Origin: Dinoroseobacter sp013215265
GTDB lineage: Bacteria; Pseudomonadota; Alphaproteobacteria; Rhodobacterales; Rhodobacteraceae
Direction: 5' to 3'
Assembly (NCBI GenBank): GCA_963691755.1
Contig: OY829366.1
Coordinates: forward strand, 1 to 64,000
Length of the DNA: 64,000 bases
Both the position numbers and the translations under genes were made by a program. Shown here piece by piece: positions 43,448-53,589 of this stretch. Position 1 is the stretch's first letter. Each line of letters starts with the position of its first letter. The notes beneath the pieces are model-generated. The model searched no databases and was not told where the DNA came from. It saw only the letters and a list, made by a program, of their open reading frames with translations.

Positions 43448-44694
43448 CGCATCATGCGCCACTGCCTGACGGAAAACTTGTTGAAAATATCGTCCATTTC
43501 GCGCGGGCGCTCCGCAAGGCCGGGGTCAAGGTCGGCAGCGGGCAAGTCGAGACAGCTATCCGTGCAATCGATACCCTGGGATTTTCGCATCGCATCGATT
43601 TCTACCATATTCTGCGCGCCACCTTCATTACACGAGCCGATCACCTTGAAGTCTTTCATCAGGTATTCTCGATGTTCTGGCGGGACCCTGAATTCCTTGA
43701 AAGCCTGATGCATATGCTTTCCCCTTTGCTGCAAGACGATGCGCCGCCTCCCGATCCGGGTGCAGCACAACGCCGGGCAGAGGATGCCATGGGCGCCCCC
43801 CCAAAGAAGCGTGAGCAGAAACCAGCGGAGGAATTGATCCAGCAATCGCTTCTGACATGGTCGGATACTGAAATCATCAAACGTAAAGACTTCGAACAAA
43901 TGAGCGCAGCTGAACTGGCAGAGGCGGAACAAGCGGTGCGTCTACTAAATCTGTCGGTCAAACCTCTGCGCACCCGCCGAAACAAACCGTCTCGCTACGG
44001 CGCGCGCCCAGATGCACGTGCCACCTTACGCGCAGCCCGTAAGAGGGGCGGAGAAATCCAGGAGATCGCGCGCAGATCGCAACGGGTGCGGCCTCCCGAT
44101 CTGATAGCATTGTGCGATATTTCCGGTTCAATGTCAGTCTATTCCCGAATGGTTCTGCACTTCCTGCATGCGGTCGCACATGCGCCCACCAGACAGTTTG
44201 GTCATGTTCATGCGTTCACCTTTGGAACCAGACTGACCAATGTGACACGTGCTCTGCGCATGAACGATCCCGATATTGCGATGGGATTGATCGGTCGCGA
44301 GGCCAAGGATTGGGAAGGCGGCACACGTATCGGAGCGGCACTTGAAAAGTTCAACAAGGAGTGGTCGCGCCGAGTGCTTGGGTCCGGGGCTTTTGTGATA
44401 CTGATCACCGACGGCCTAGAACGCGGCGATATCGACCTTTTGGAACGCGAAGCGGCGCGTCTGTCGCGAAGCGCCAAAAAAGTTATCTGGCTCAATCCTC
44501 TACTGCGCTGGGATGGGTTTGCTCCGCGCGCGCGCGGTATCACGACCCTTTTGGAACATGTCGACAGTATGCATGGTTGCCACTCTCTGGATAGCTTCCA
44601 GACATTATCCGAGACCCTTGGCCAACCAGATCTGCGTGACAGGTTCCTCACCCAAAGTCGCCGCGGCTCTATGCAATCGGAAAAGAACTACTGA
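43444..44694 (+). CDS. coxE: VWA-domain protein CoxE
   Basis: 416 residues. The C-terminal half carries a von Willebrand A domain with a MIDAS motif (LIALCDISGSMSVYSR, D-x-S-x-S, about residue 222) and a later Asp (DGLERGDIDLLEREA). CoxE works with CoxD in metal-cofactor assembly. The middle is rich in charged residues (RTRRNKPSRYG). Confidence 0.9.
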   Translation: MTHHAPLPDGKLVENIVHFARALRKAGVKVGSGQVETAIRAIDTLGFSHRIDFYHILRATFITRADHLEVFHQVFSMFWRDPEFLESLMHMLSPLLQDDAPPPDPGAAQRRAEDAMGAPPKKREQKPAEELIQQSLLTWSDTEIIKRKDFEQMSAAELAEAEQAVRLLNLSVKPLRTRRNKPSRYGARPDARATLRAARKRGGEIQEIARRSQRVRPPDLIALCDISGSMSVYSRMVLHFLHAVAHAPTRQFGHVHAFTFGTRLTNVTRALRMNDPDIAMGLIGREAKDWEGGTRIGAALEKFNKEWSRRVLGSGAFVILITDGLERGDIDLLEREAARLSRSAKKVIWLNPLLRWDGFAPRARGITTLLEHVDSMHGCHSLDSFQTLSETLGQPDLRDRFLTQSRRGSMQSEKNY

Positions 44695-44767
44695 AAACGA
44701 TTGCTATTGCCTTGGTGTCAAATACACTAACTTGAGTCCCAGCAAGGTTCCAGGGAGGAAGCCCAGC

Positions 44768-45229
44768 ATGGATATGACCGGCGAATACCGGATTGCCGCC
44801 CCACGCGATGTGGTCTGGCATGCGCTGAACGATGAAGACGTTTTGCGGGCTTGTATTCCCGGCTGCACAGAACTTGAGAGAACTTCAGATACCGAGTTAT
44901 CGGCCATCGTGGTGCAGAAAATAGGGCCTGTGAAAGCCAAATTCGCAGGCGATGTCGAGCTAACAAATATAAATCCGCCTGCCAGCTATACCATTCAGGG
45001 CGAAGGCTCTGGCGGGGTGGCAGGATTTGCCAAAGGCGGCGCGGACGTCACTCTCGCGGCGGACGGAAACGAAACCATTTTGTCCTACGTCGTAAACGCA
45101 ACGGTCGGGGGCAAGTTAGCCCAGATTGGGAGCAGACTAATCGACTCGACGGCGCGCAAGCTTGCCGCAAAATTCTTTGATAATTTCCAAGCCCATCTCA
45201 ACGAAAATCAGCCAGATAAGGCTGGATAA
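44768..45229 (+). CDS. coxG: CoxG-like SRPBCC protein
   Basis: 153 residues from the ATG at 44768, which has AGGGAGGAAG before it; the frame is open more than 80 codons upstream inside coxE and is not used. Pattern MTGEYRIAAPRDVVWHALNDEDVLRACIPGCTELE, VGPVKAKFAGDV-like core and GGKLAQIGSRLIDSTARKLA, typical of CoxG (SRPBCC fold). CoxG recruits CO dehydrogenase to the membrane in related systems. Confidence 0.92.
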   Translation: MDMTGEYRIAAPRDVVWHALNDEDVLRACIPGCTELERTSDTELSAIVVQKIGPVKAKFAGDVELTNINPPASYTIQGEGSGGVAGFAKGGADVTLAADGNETILSYVVNATVGGKLAQIGSRLIDSTARKLAAKFFDNFQAHLNENQPDKAG

Positions 45230-45286
45230 GAAACCGGGCGCAACATGTCATGTGCGGACATCTTGTCCGCCAAAAGGGAGGAGCAA

Positions 45287-45784
45287 ATGAACAACGTCAA
45301 AATGACGGTGAACGGGAAGGCCGTAAGCCGGGATGTGCCGGACACAACACTGCTATCGGAGTTTCTGCGCGAAGATCTTCGCCTGACGGGCACCCACGTC
45401 GGGTGCGATACCAGTCAGTGCGGGGCCTGTGTGGTTCATGTCGATGGTCGCGCTGTTAAGTCCTGCACAACTCTGGCGGCGTCGCTGGATGGCGCCGACG
45501 TCACGACAATCGAAGGCATTGCAAACGGTGGCGATCTGCACCCGATGCAAGCGGCGTTCAACACACATCACGGCTTGCAGTGCGGCTTCTGTACGCCGGG
45601 CATGATCATGTCGGGAATTGACATGGTGAACCGTTTCCAAGCCGACGGAAAAGACCTGACGGAAGAAGCAATCCGAGAAGAGCTGGAAGGCAATATCTGC
45701 CGCTGCACCGGCTACCACAACATCGTAAAAGCCATCGAAGATGCGGCGGGAACAATGGCCGACATGGCCAAAGCCGCGGAATAA
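45287..45784 (+). CDS. coxS: CoxS, [2Fe-2S] small subunit
   Basis: 165 residues from the ATG at 45287 (GGGAGGAG 4 bases before it). Plant-type cluster: GCDTSQCGACVVHVDG with the fourth Cys at SCTT; helical cluster: CGFCTPG and CRCTGYH. It passes electrons from the Mo site towards FAD. It precedes coxL, as in form II (SLM) clusters. Confidence 0.95.
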   Translation: MNNVKMTVNGKAVSRDVPDTTLLSEFLREDLRLTGTHVGCDTSQCGACVVHVDGRAVKSCTTLAASLDGADVTTIEGIANGGDLHPMQAAFNTHHGLQCGFCTPGMIMSGIDMVNRFQADGKDLTEEAIREELEGNICRCTGYHNIVKAIEDAAGTMADMAKAAE

Positions 45785-45795
45785 GGGAGACGTTC

Positions 45796-48156
45796 ATGAC
45801 TGACGGAATTGGCGCGCGCGTTGCGCGTAAGGAAGACAAGCGTTTCATCACTGGTAAGGGCAAGTACACCGACGACATCCGGATGGAAAATCAGGCCTAT
45901 GCCGCGTTCGTGCGCAGCCCCCATGCTAGTGCAAAAGTCACGGGCATTGATGCTTCTGCAGCTGAAGCCATGGAAGGCGTCATTGCAGTCCATACAGGCC
46001 CTGAATTGAAAGCGGACGGGATCGGCGACATCATCACCGGCTGGGCGATTACCTCAAAGGACGGCAATCCCATGCAGTGCGGGGTCTGGAACCCCATGGT
46101 CACCGAATTCGCGCGTTATGTCGGCGATGCAGTGGCCATTGTCGTCGCAGAAAGCCAGGATCTGGCGCGACGTGCGGCTGAAAAAGTATCGGTAAGCTAT
46201 GACGAACTGCCAGCGACGGTTTTTGCAGATCACGCGCTGGAGACCGATGCTCATCAAGTGCACGAAAATGTGCCGGGCAACCTTATCTTCAATTGGGAAA
46301 TCGGAGACGAGGAAAAGACTGATGCGGCGATGTCGGGCGCACATCACGTTACGCAGATTGATATTACCAACAATCGCCTGAGCCCAAATGCGATGGAGCC
46401 GCGCAGTGCGGTTGCCGTCTACGATGAGGCCGAGGATCATTACACGCTATACACGACCAGCCAGAACCCACACGTGGCGCGGCTTGTTCTGAGCGCGTTT
46501 TATCAGGTGGCCCCGGAACACAAGCTGCGGGTGATCGCCCCGGATGTTGGCGGCGGGTTTGGATCAAAGATCTATATTTATCCGGAAGAAATCGCTTGCC
46601 TTTGGGCGTCGATGAAAACCGGTCGGTCGGTGAAGTGGACCTCGGACAGATCCGAAGCGTTCATGACAGATGCGCATGGACGCGATCATGTGACCACCGC
46701 CAAGATGGGCTTTGACGCTGACGGAAAGATCGTCGGCTTCCATGTCGACACAATTGCAAATATTGGCGCCTATGTGTCGCTCTTTGCAACTGCGACGCCG
46801 ACCTATCTCTACGGGACGCTTTGGTCTGGCACCTACGATATTCCGGCCATCTACGGCACGGTCCGTGCGGTCCATACCAATACTGTTCCGGTCGATGCCT
46901 ACCGCGGCGCGGGACGTCCTGAAGCGACCTACATGATCGAGCGCATGATGGAGACAGCCGCGCGCGAGATGGGCATGGATCCAGCCGAGCTGCGTCGGAG
47001 GAACTTTGTGAAGGAGTTCCCCTATCAGACGCAAGTCTTGCTTCAGTATGACAGCGGCGACTACGATGCTCTGCTCGATATGGCGCAGGACGCGGCAAAC
47101 GTATCCGGGTTTGCAGCACGCAAGGCCGAAGCGGCCGGACGAGGGAAGCTGCGCGGGATTGGATATTCGACCTTTGTCGAGGCCTGTGGGCTTGCACCGT
47201 CAGCAGCCGCTGGTTCGCTGGGCGCGGGCGTTGGTCTGTGGGAGTCTGCCGAAGTTCGGGTCAACCCCGTTGGTACGGTCGAGGTTCTCACCGGGTGTCA
47301 CAGCCACGGTCAGGGGCATGAAACCACGTTTGCGCAGCTGGTCGCGGACCGCTTCGGTTTGCCAATCGACAGTGTCTCAATCGTCCACGGCGATACAGAC
47401 AAGGTGCAGTTTGGAATGGGCACCTATGGCTCCCGCTCTGGCCCTGTCGGAATGAGCGCCGTTATGAAGGCACTCGACAAAGTTGAGATCAAAGCCAAGC
47501 AGATCGCGGCACATGTGCTCGAAGCCTCTGAAGTGGACATTGTCATTGAAGGCGGCGAAGCAAAGGTCGCTGGAACCGACAAGACGATGGGTTGGCACGA
47601 AGTCGGACTTGCAGCCTACACAGCGCACAATCTGCCTGAGGGGATGGAGCCAGGCTTGAAGGAAACGTCCTTCTTCGACCCCGTGAACTTCTCGTTCCCA
47701 TCAGGGGCTCTGATTTGCGAAGTGGAGGTTGATCCTGATACCGGCGTGACTGAAATCGTGCAGTTCACGGCGGCCGATGACTTTGGAACGATCATCAACC
47801 CGATGATTGTAGAAGGTCAGGTTCACGGTGGGATCACACAAGGCATTGGCCAGGCGCTGCACGAAGGCGTTGTCTATGATGACAGCGGCCAGCTTCTGAC
47901 CGGGTCCTACATGGATTATCAGATGCCGCGTGCGGCAGACGTGCCAAGCTACACAGTGAGCCACGGATGCACACCTTCGCCAAACAACCCGCTTGGCCTG
48001 AAAGGCTGCGGCGAGGCTGGGGCGATCGGTGCACCGCCGGCGGTGATCAACGCGATCATCGATGCGATCGGCACCGATAACCTGCAAATGCCTGCCACAC
48101 CTCAGGCTGTTTGGACCGCGCTTCAGAGCGCTAAAATGCCAATGGCAGCGGAATAA
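45796..48156 (+). CDS. coxL: CoxL-like molybdenum large subunit, form II
   Basis: 786 residues of the xanthine-oxidase family. The diagnostic active-site loop near residue 370 is AYRGAGR, the form II/BMS type, not the AYRCSFR of true CO dehydrogenase. Other motifs: VGGGFGSKIY, GSHSHGQGHETTFAQ-like HSHGQGHETTFAQ, and the catalytic Glu in GCGEAGAIGAPPAVINAI. Form II enzymes are widespread in roseobacters and not shown to support CO oxidation; the substrate here may be another small carbonyl or heterocycle. Confidence 0.93.
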   Translation: MTDGIGARVARKEDKRFITGKGKYTDDIRMENQAYAAFVRSPHASAKVTGIDASAAEAMEGVIAVHTGPELKADGIGDIITGWAITSKDGNPMQCGVWNPMVTEFARYVGDAVAIVVAESQDLARRAAEKVSVSYDELPATVFADHALETDAHQVHENVPGNLIFNWEIGDEEKTDAAMSGAHHVTQIDITNNRLSPNAMEPRSAVAVYDEAEDHYTLYTTSQNPHVARLVLSAFYQVAPEHKLRVIAPDVGGGFGSKIYIYPEEIACLWASMKTGRSVKWTSDRSEAFMTDAHGRDHVTTAKMGFDADGKIVGFHVDTIANIGAYVSLFATATPTYLYGTLWSGTYDIPAIYGTVRAVHTNTVPVDAYRGAGRPEATYMIERMMETAAREMGMDPAELRRRNFVKEFPYQTQVLLQYDSGDYDALLDMAQDAANVSGFAARKAEAAGRGKLRGIGYSTFVEACGLAPSAAAGSLGAGVGLWESAEVRVNPVGTVEVLTGCHSHGQGHETTFAQLVADRFGLPIDSVSIVHGDTDKVQFGMGTYGSRSGPVGMSAVMKALDKVEIKAKQIAAHVLEASEVDIVIEGGEAKVAGTDKTMGWHEVGLAAYTAHNLPEGMEPGLKETSFFDPVNFSFPSGALICEVEVDPDTGVTEIVQFTAADDFGTIINPMIVEGQVHGGITQGIGQALHEGVVYDDSGQLLTGSYMDYQMPRAADVPSYTVSHGCTPSPNNPLGLKGCGEAGAIGAPPAVINAIIDAIGTDNLQMPATPQAVWTALQSAKMPMAAE

Positions 48157-48167
48157 GGAGACGCGAG

Positions 48168-48965
48168 ATGTATGAGACCAAATATCATAAAGCCGCCTCC
48201 GTACAGGATGCTGTTGCTGCTCTGTCAGGGGCAAGCGAAGGTGCGGTGCTTGCCGGGGGGCAGACGCTTCTGCCGACGATGAAGCAGCACCTCGCCTCTC
48301 CAAGCGACCTGGTGGACGTGCGTGGCATTGCTGGCATGCAGGGCGTGACGGTCGGGGATGGAACGATCACCATTGGCGCTGCAACGCGTCATGCCGACGT
48401 GGCAGGCAATGCAGACGTAAAGGCCCACATTCCGGGTCTAGCAGCGCTTGCTGGTGGGATTGGTGATCCAGCCGTGCGATCTATGGGTACCATCGGAGGA
48501 TCCGTAGCCAACAACGACCCAGCCGCAGACTACCCAGCCGCAGTGCTGGGGCTGGGGGCGACAGTCGTGACTGACAGGCGCGAGATTGCCGCGGATGACT
48601 TCTTCGAGGGTATGTTCTCGACAGCGCTTGACGATGGCGAGATCATCACCGCTATCCGCTTTCCTATGCCAACGCGCGCTGCTTACGCAAAGTTCCCGAA
48701 CCCTGCGTCGCGCTACGCGATGGTCGGGGTTTTCGTCGCTGAGACAGGGGGTAACGTTCGAGTGGCCGTAACAGGTGCTGGAGAGGACGGTGTGTTCCGT
48801 CATGATGGCATGGAGAGCGCGCTTGCGTCGGATTTCTCAGCTGCTTCTGCGGCAGGTGCAACGACCTCCCAAGAGGGCGTGTTGAATGACATGCATGCGA
48901 GCGCTGCCTACCGGGCACATCTTGTCAACGTGATGGCCGAACGCGCCGTTTCGAAGGCAGGATAA
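48168..48965 (+). CDS. coxM: CoxM, FAD-binding medium subunit
   Basis: 265 residues. FAD motifs LAGGQTLLPTMK and TIGGSVANNDPAADYPA, with DVRGIAGMQG between and a C-terminal CODH_Flav_C region. It completes the (LMS)2 enzyme with CoxS and CoxL. AAGGAGACG precedes the ATG. Confidence 0.94.
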   Translation: MYETKYHKAASVQDAVAALSGASEGAVLAGGQTLLPTMKQHLASPSDLVDVRGIAGMQGVTVGDGTITIGAATRHADVAGNADVKAHIPGLAALAGGIGDPAVRSMGTIGGSVANNDPAADYPAAVLGLGATVVTDRREIAADDFFEGMFSTALDDGEIITAIRFPMPTRAAYAKFPNPASRYAMVGVFVAETGGNVRVAVTGAGEDGVFRHDGMESALASDFSAASAAGATTSQEGVLNDMHASAAYRAHLVNVMAERAVSKAG

Positions 48966-48974
48966 AGAAAACAC

Positions 48975-49007
48975 TGTTGTGCAGCCGGCGAACGCGGTTG
49001 CACAACA
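48975..49007 (+). other. hairpin after coxM
   Basis: TGTTGTGCA (48975-48983) pairs with TGCACAACA (48999-49007), nine perfect base pairs starting 10 bases after the coxM stop. No T-run follows. It probably ends or stabilises the cox transcript. The remainder up to 49236 shows no gene. Confidence 0.5.
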
Positions 49008-49236
49008 TCCCCCTCAATGCCGCGATTGGGACCAAGGTCTGGCGTCGAAAGTCAGCGTTTCACTTGGGCAACGTATTCGACGGAAAAACCGGCACCAAGC
49101 TTTTTACCCCAAAACATCGACAAAGTGGCGGAAACGGCCGCCCCGAAAGTCTGTCCATCTTTCTTTCAATCGCCGCTACGATTTTCCCTTGTTCGCTTCC
49201 AGTGCCTGGGCTTCTTTTGTCCAAGGAGGACTTCTG

Positions 49237-50403
49237 ATGAAGACTGGAACTATCGGGCGAGTACAATCCCCGCGCATTATCCGTTTGGGCGCTGGCGTAG
49301 CAGACGAAACAGCGGACGTGTTGCTTCAACTCGGCCTTTCCGCTCCGTTGATTGTAACCGACCCAACGGTAGCCAAGTTGCATTTAGGTCGACTGACCGA
49401 CGTTTTAGATCGGGCGAAGTTGCGTTGGGGAGTCTTTGATCAGGTCGTAGAAGATCCCACCGATGTGTGCGTTGATGCTGCTCTTTCGGACTTTCGATCA
49501 GGCGACTATGACTGTGTGATCGGCTTTGGCGGCGGTAGCCCGATGGACACCGCGAAGGCGGTCTCGTTCATGGCTGTCAATCCCGGTCATGTACGTGACT
49601 ACAAAGCCCCAGTCCAAATCGATCGCTGCGGTGTGCCAATAATCTTGATCCCAACGACAGGTGGCACGGGATCCGAGCTGACGCGGTGGTGCGTCATCAC
49701 AGACACAAAAAGCCCTGAGAAATACAATCTTTCAGGCCTTGCGTGCGTGGCGACTGCCGCACTTATCGACTGGACATTCACTGTAACAAAACCCGCTCGT
49801 ATCACCGCCGATACAGCAGTCGATAGCCTGACCCATGCCATTGAGGCCTATGTCAGCCGCAAGTCTTTTCCTTATACCGACTCCTTTGCGCTGTCGGCCA
49901 TGCCGCTTATTACGGATCACGTGAGGCGCGCGTATAATGATCCCTCTGACGCAGAGGCCCGCGAAGCCCTGATGTTTGCCGCATCTCAGGCCGGGATGGC
50001 CTTCTCAAACGCCTCGGTCGCACTGGTTCACGGGATGAGCCGCCCTATCGGAGCACATTTTCACGTGGCCCACGGGCTTTCAAACGCGATGTTATTGCCT
50101 ACCATCACGGCTTTTTCAGTAGAGGCTGCGCCTGAGCGTTACGCCAATTGCGCGCGCGTCATGGGGCTGGCGGGCGAAAATGATACCAAAGCCACCGCCT
50201 GCTTCAAACTTGTGGACGGCTTGCGTAAGCTCAATCAGGATTTGTCCGTACCAAGCCCGTCAGACCTTGGCCATGATGCGGATGGGCCAATGTTCGCACT
50301 TATGGCAGAACAAGCGCTTGCATCTGGTTCGCCAGCAAACAATCCCCGCATCCCAACAGCGGAAGACATCATCGGCTTGTACAAAGAGGTATGGTGGTTC
50401 TGA
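49237..50403 (+). CDS. iron-containing alcohol dehydrogenase
   Basis: 388 residues from the ATG at 49237, which has AAGGAGG 8 bases before it; the frame is open 86 codons upstream without support. NAD motif IGFGGGSPMDTAKAVS, TGGTGSELTRWCVITD, and metal ligands D/H in DTAVDSLTHAIEAYV and HGMSRPIGAHFHVAHG. Group III Fe-ADH; substrate unknown. The gene follows coxM by about 270 bases and may be independent. Confidence 0.93.
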   Translation: MKTGTIGRVQSPRIIRLGAGVADETADVLLQLGLSAPLIVTDPTVAKLHLGRLTDVLDRAKLRWGVFDQVVEDPTDVCVDAALSDFRSGDYDCVIGFGGGSPMDTAKAVSFMAVNPGHVRDYKAPVQIDRCGVPIILIPTTGGTGSELTRWCVITDTKSPEKYNLSGLACVATAALIDWTFTVTKPARITADTAVDSLTHAIEAYVSRKSFPYTDSFALSAMPLITDHVRRAYNDPSDAEAREALMFAASQAGMAFSNASVALVHGMSRPIGAHFHVAHGLSNAMLLPTITAFSVEAAPERYANCARVMGLAGENDTKATACFKLVDGLRKLNQDLSVPSPSDLGHDADGPMFALMAEQALASGSPANNPRIPTAEDIIGLYKEVWWF

Positions 50404-50548
50404 CGAACGCGGGCCTTGCATACCTTCCTACGTCTGCAGTCTTGACCCATTCATCCGCTCCAGAGGAGCAAACGACGTTGCGGAAAAGTTTCGCGCATGT
50501 CCGCTGACACCTCGTTCGCGAACCAAGTGCTTTTTTGAACCCGGCGAC

Positions 50549-51121
50549 CTATGAGATATTGGCAGAAGAAATCAGTGACAAAACGGTCATCTTCAGGACC
50601 TTTAAACGATCCTCCAGAACGGTGCGGTCCTTTGCATTGTATTTTGCATTCATGCTTGTGGAATACACAAAGTCCGCAAGCTCTTTTGCATCGAGGTTTG
50701 AGAAGGAACGATCTGCTAAATATGGATCAAGCATAGCCGCGAACTTCTGAACCCACTCACTTGCAAGCTCGATAAGTTCCTGTTGAGCGATCGAATTGAT
50801 GCCGTCAATTAAGTCTGCAATCTCGGGCGAGCTTTGAACAGCATCGTACCAATGGAGCGGTCCAAGCTCAAAAAATACATCTAACTTATCACCAAGATCC
50901 GACAGATCTTGCCATCGCGCATCGACGGCCGTCATCGTTTTTTCTGCACCATAACGCAGCACCGCACGGAGAACAGCTTCCTTGTTGGGATACTCGTTAT
51001 AAAGCGTTTGTCGTGCGAGGCCGGCAGTTTTCGCGATGTCATTCATAGTCGTCTTACTGACGCCATAGCGTGAAAAAACAATTCCAGCGGCGTCCAAGAT
51101 CTGCACTTTTCGATCATTCAT
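50549..51121 (-). CDS. TetR/AcrR-family regulator
   Basis: 190 residues. HTH: ILDAAGIVFSRYGVSKTTMNDIAKTAGLARQTLYNEYPNKEAVLRAVL. The C-terminal ligand domain is not assigned. It diverges from the SDR gene, with a perfect palindrome in the shared promoter, so it likely controls that gene and itself. Confidence 0.9.
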   Translation of the reverse strand: MNDRKVQILDAAGIVFSRYGVSKTTMNDIAKTAGLARQTLYNEYPNKEAVLRAVLRYGAEKTMTAVDARWQDLSDLGDKLDVFFELGPLHWYDAVQSSPEIADLIDGINSIAQQELIELASEWVQKFAAMLDPYLADRSFSNLDAKELADFVYSTSMNAKYNAKDRTVLEDRLKVLKMTVLSLISSANIS

Positions 51122-51139
51122 GTTTCGTATTTCGCTCTA

Positions 51140-51156
51140 TTGACACGAGCTGTCAA
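51140..51156. promoter_or_regulatory. TetR-type operator over divergent -35 boxes
   Basis: TTGACA-CGAGC-TGTCAA, a perfect 6-5-6 inverted repeat. Each arm is itself a consensus -35 hexamer, one pointing each way towards the TetR gene and the SDR gene, so a bound repressor would block both. Confidence 0.6.
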
Positions 51157-51255
51157 ACTTATCATATGTACGAACAGCGTAAATTTGTCTATCTGTCTTC
51201 ACGTAGGTCCTGTAGCGAGAACCGTCAGGCGACGGTTCTGAAAAAGAGATGAACC

Positions 51256-52191
51256 ATGGCAAAGAAAATCAATCAATCTGGGTTTTCCGACTGGAAACCA
51301 GTTCTGCTACCCGATCTGAACGGGAAGACTTATGTCATAACTGGCGCAAACTCAGGAATTGGTTTTGCTGCCGCACGCCTGCTCGGCGCACGCGGCGCAA
51401 ACATCATTATGGCATGCCGCTCAATGGCAAAGGGCAAATCTGCCCTCAGCCAATTTAAAGAAAGCTGTACTGGCGACGTCCAATTGGTTCAGTTGGATTT
51501 GAGTGATCTTTCTTCAGTGCGAAAGGCTGCGGACAATATCAAGACCCGATGCGACGAGATCGATGGTTTGATCAATAACGCCGGGATCATGATGACGCCT
51601 CAAGAAAAAACGGTAGACGGCTTCGATCTGCAAATGGGCGCCAACCATCTGGGTCACTTCTTGTTGACCGGTTTATTGCTGGAGAGGGTAGAAGCGGCGA
51701 GTGGACGTATCGTCGTATTGTCCAGCATCGCTCACAAAGGGCGCGCGCTTGACCTAGAAGACTTCATGTCAGATCAAAACTACTCCCCCACAAGGGCCTA
51801 TACTCAATCCAAATTGGCAAACCTGATGTTTGCTTTCGAACTGGATCGTCGCCTACAAGCGGCTGGCAGCAACGCAATCTGTATAGCTTGTCATCCAGGC
51901 TATACCGACACAAACCTTCAAAGCACCGGACCGACGGGGTTTCTCAAGGTTTTCTGGAGCACCATGAACAAACTGGCAGCGCAAGATTTGGATGCTGGCG
52001 CAACACCCACTGTCCTCGCGGCCGCAGGAAGCGAAGCAAAAAGGGGTTCTTATTACGGCCCAGGACGCTTCGGCGATACGCGCGGTCCTGTCAGTGACGC
52101 CAGCGTGTCTGAGCATGCCCTAGATAAAGAAAAGCAAAAACGTTTATGGGAAATGAGTGAGCAACTGGTGGGGCTTAATTGGTTGACGTAA
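51256..52191 (+). CDS. short-chain dehydrogenase/reductase, retinol-dehydrogenase-like
   Basis: 311 residues. Cofactor loop TGANSGIG, then LINNAGIM, the catalytic Ser (VLSSIAHKGR) and YTQSK (YxxxK). The overall pattern resembles the oxidoreductases near retinol dehydrogenase/WWOX. Its regulator is the divergent TetR. Substrate unknown. Confidence 0.9.
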   Translation: MAKKINQSGFSDWKPVLLPDLNGKTYVITGANSGIGFAAARLLGARGANIIMACRSMAKGKSALSQFKESCTGDVQLVQLDLSDLSSVRKAADNIKTRCDEIDGLINNAGIMMTPQEKTVDGFDLQMGANHLGHFLLTGLLLERVEAASGRIVVLSSIAHKGRALDLEDFMSDQNYSPTRAYTQSKLANLMFAFELDRRLQAAGSNAICIACHPGYTDTNLQSTGPTGFLKVFWSTMNKLAAQDLDAGATPTVLAAAGSEAKRGSYYGPGRFGDTRGPVSDASVSEHALDKEKQKRLWEMSEQLVGLNWLT

Positions 52192-52451
52192 GGGCAAGAT
52201 AAGGCGCGCTTACCGGCAAGCGTGCCGTAGAATGGCGACCAGCGTCCTTCAATATTCGGGCTCCAGCTGGCATCGAGCAGGCATGTGGGACTTGCAGGAA
52301 TGTTTGCCTCTTGGTGTTTGGAAAGGTCCACTTTCCCAGCAAGTCACTGGACGCCTTCACTTTTAGCGTTACAAGGAAGTTGGGTTTCTTAGTTCTGCAC
52401 GCCCAATAAGCGACGAGTTTGCAGCATACGGCAATTGTGAAAGGGCAATAT

Positions 52452-53399
52452 TTGACCGCAGTCCTTTCAACAACCGGAACCATCTTTTTCATAATCGCAA
52501 TTGGATATTTTGCCGTTGCCCGGAAAGTGTTGTCTCGTGATGGGCTAGAGGTTCTGGGAAGATATGTCTTGAACCTAGCGTTACCTGCGCTGATCTTCAG
52601 TGCTGTTTCAGGTCGGGGATTTAACGAAATTTCAAATTTCGCCTATCTGGCCGGATACCTTTTGGCTTCGCTCGGTGTCCTCCTACTCGGCTACTTTCTG
52701 TCTCGCAGCCTTTGGAAAACAAACCCACTCTCAAGCACGTTTGATGCAACGGGTATGGCCTGTGCGAACAGTGGATTTGTCGGATACCCGCTTTTGATAA
52801 TGGTGCTGCCCTCCATTGCCCCAACGGCTTTGGCCTTAAATATGATTGTCGAGAACTTGGTGATCATTCCGCTGGTATTGATCCTGGCAGAGCGCGCCTC
52901 TGCACCGACATTGCGTGGGCGATCAATGGTGAAACTCGTTCTTCATCGCGTCAGTACGAACCCAATTGTATTGGCCATGGTTGCGGGCATTGTAGTTTCG
53001 GTTACCCAGCTCCCGATACCGAACTTTGCAACAAAGGGTATCGACCTGATCGCACAATCAAGCGCTGCGGTTTGTTTGTTTGTAATTGGCGGGACACTGG
53101 TTGGCATTTCAATCAGGTCTGTTGGAAAACGGATTTTTGGCGTCGTCGCGGGAAAGCTGATCCTTCTTCCACTGGCTGTTTGGATGAGTTTTGGTTTCTT
53201 AGAACTCATCGGAGCGGGCTCTTTAAGTCCAAATTTACGCAATGCTGCAATCATTATGGCGGCAACACCGGCGATGACACTCTATCCTGTTCTGGCACAA
53301 AAATATGGGCAAGAGGAGCAGGCCGCTACGGCAATGCTTGTGATGACTTTATTGTCGTTTTTCACGATCAGCGGGCTCTTGTACCTGCTCGATATCTAG
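52452..53399 (+). CDS. AEC-family permease (auxin efflux carrier type)
   Basis: 315 residues from a TTG at 52452, chosen because AAAGGG lies 6 bases before it and the product then starts directly with a helix; the frame is open to a TTG at 52419. About ten helices in two halves, with LNLALPALIFSAVSG, NSGFVGYPLLIMVL and the second-half NAAIIMAATPAMTLYPVLAQKYG. AEC proteins export organic acids or hormone-like compounds. Start codon uncertain. Confidence 0.85.
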   Translation: MTAVLSTTGTIFFIIAIGYFAVARKVLSRDGLEVLGRYVLNLALPALIFSAVSGRGFNEISNFAYLAGYLLASLGVLLLGYFLSRSLWKTNPLSSTFDATGMACANSGFVGYPLLIMVLPSIAPTALALNMIVENLVIIPLVLILAERASAPTLRGRSMVKLVLHRVSTNPIVLAMVAGIVVSVTQLPIPNFATKGIDLIAQSSAAVCLFVIGGTLVGISIRSVGKRIFGVVAGKLILLPLAVWMSFGFLELIGAGSLSPNLRNAAIIMAATPAMTLYPVLAQKYGQEEQAATAMLVMTLLSFFTISGLLYLLDI

Positions 53400-53589
53400 A
53401 AGGCCGACATCAGATAAAAAAGTTCGGGTTACCGAGGGGAGCGGTCATTCTTTGAGTGTTGGTTGAGATCAATCTCTCTTCTGGTTCAACAACCGCTCCG
53501 GTATCGCACTTGACATGAAGCGACGTATTGACGCGAAAGTCATCCGTTACGGTTCGACACACGAATAACTCCTGAGAAGGGGTCAGCGA

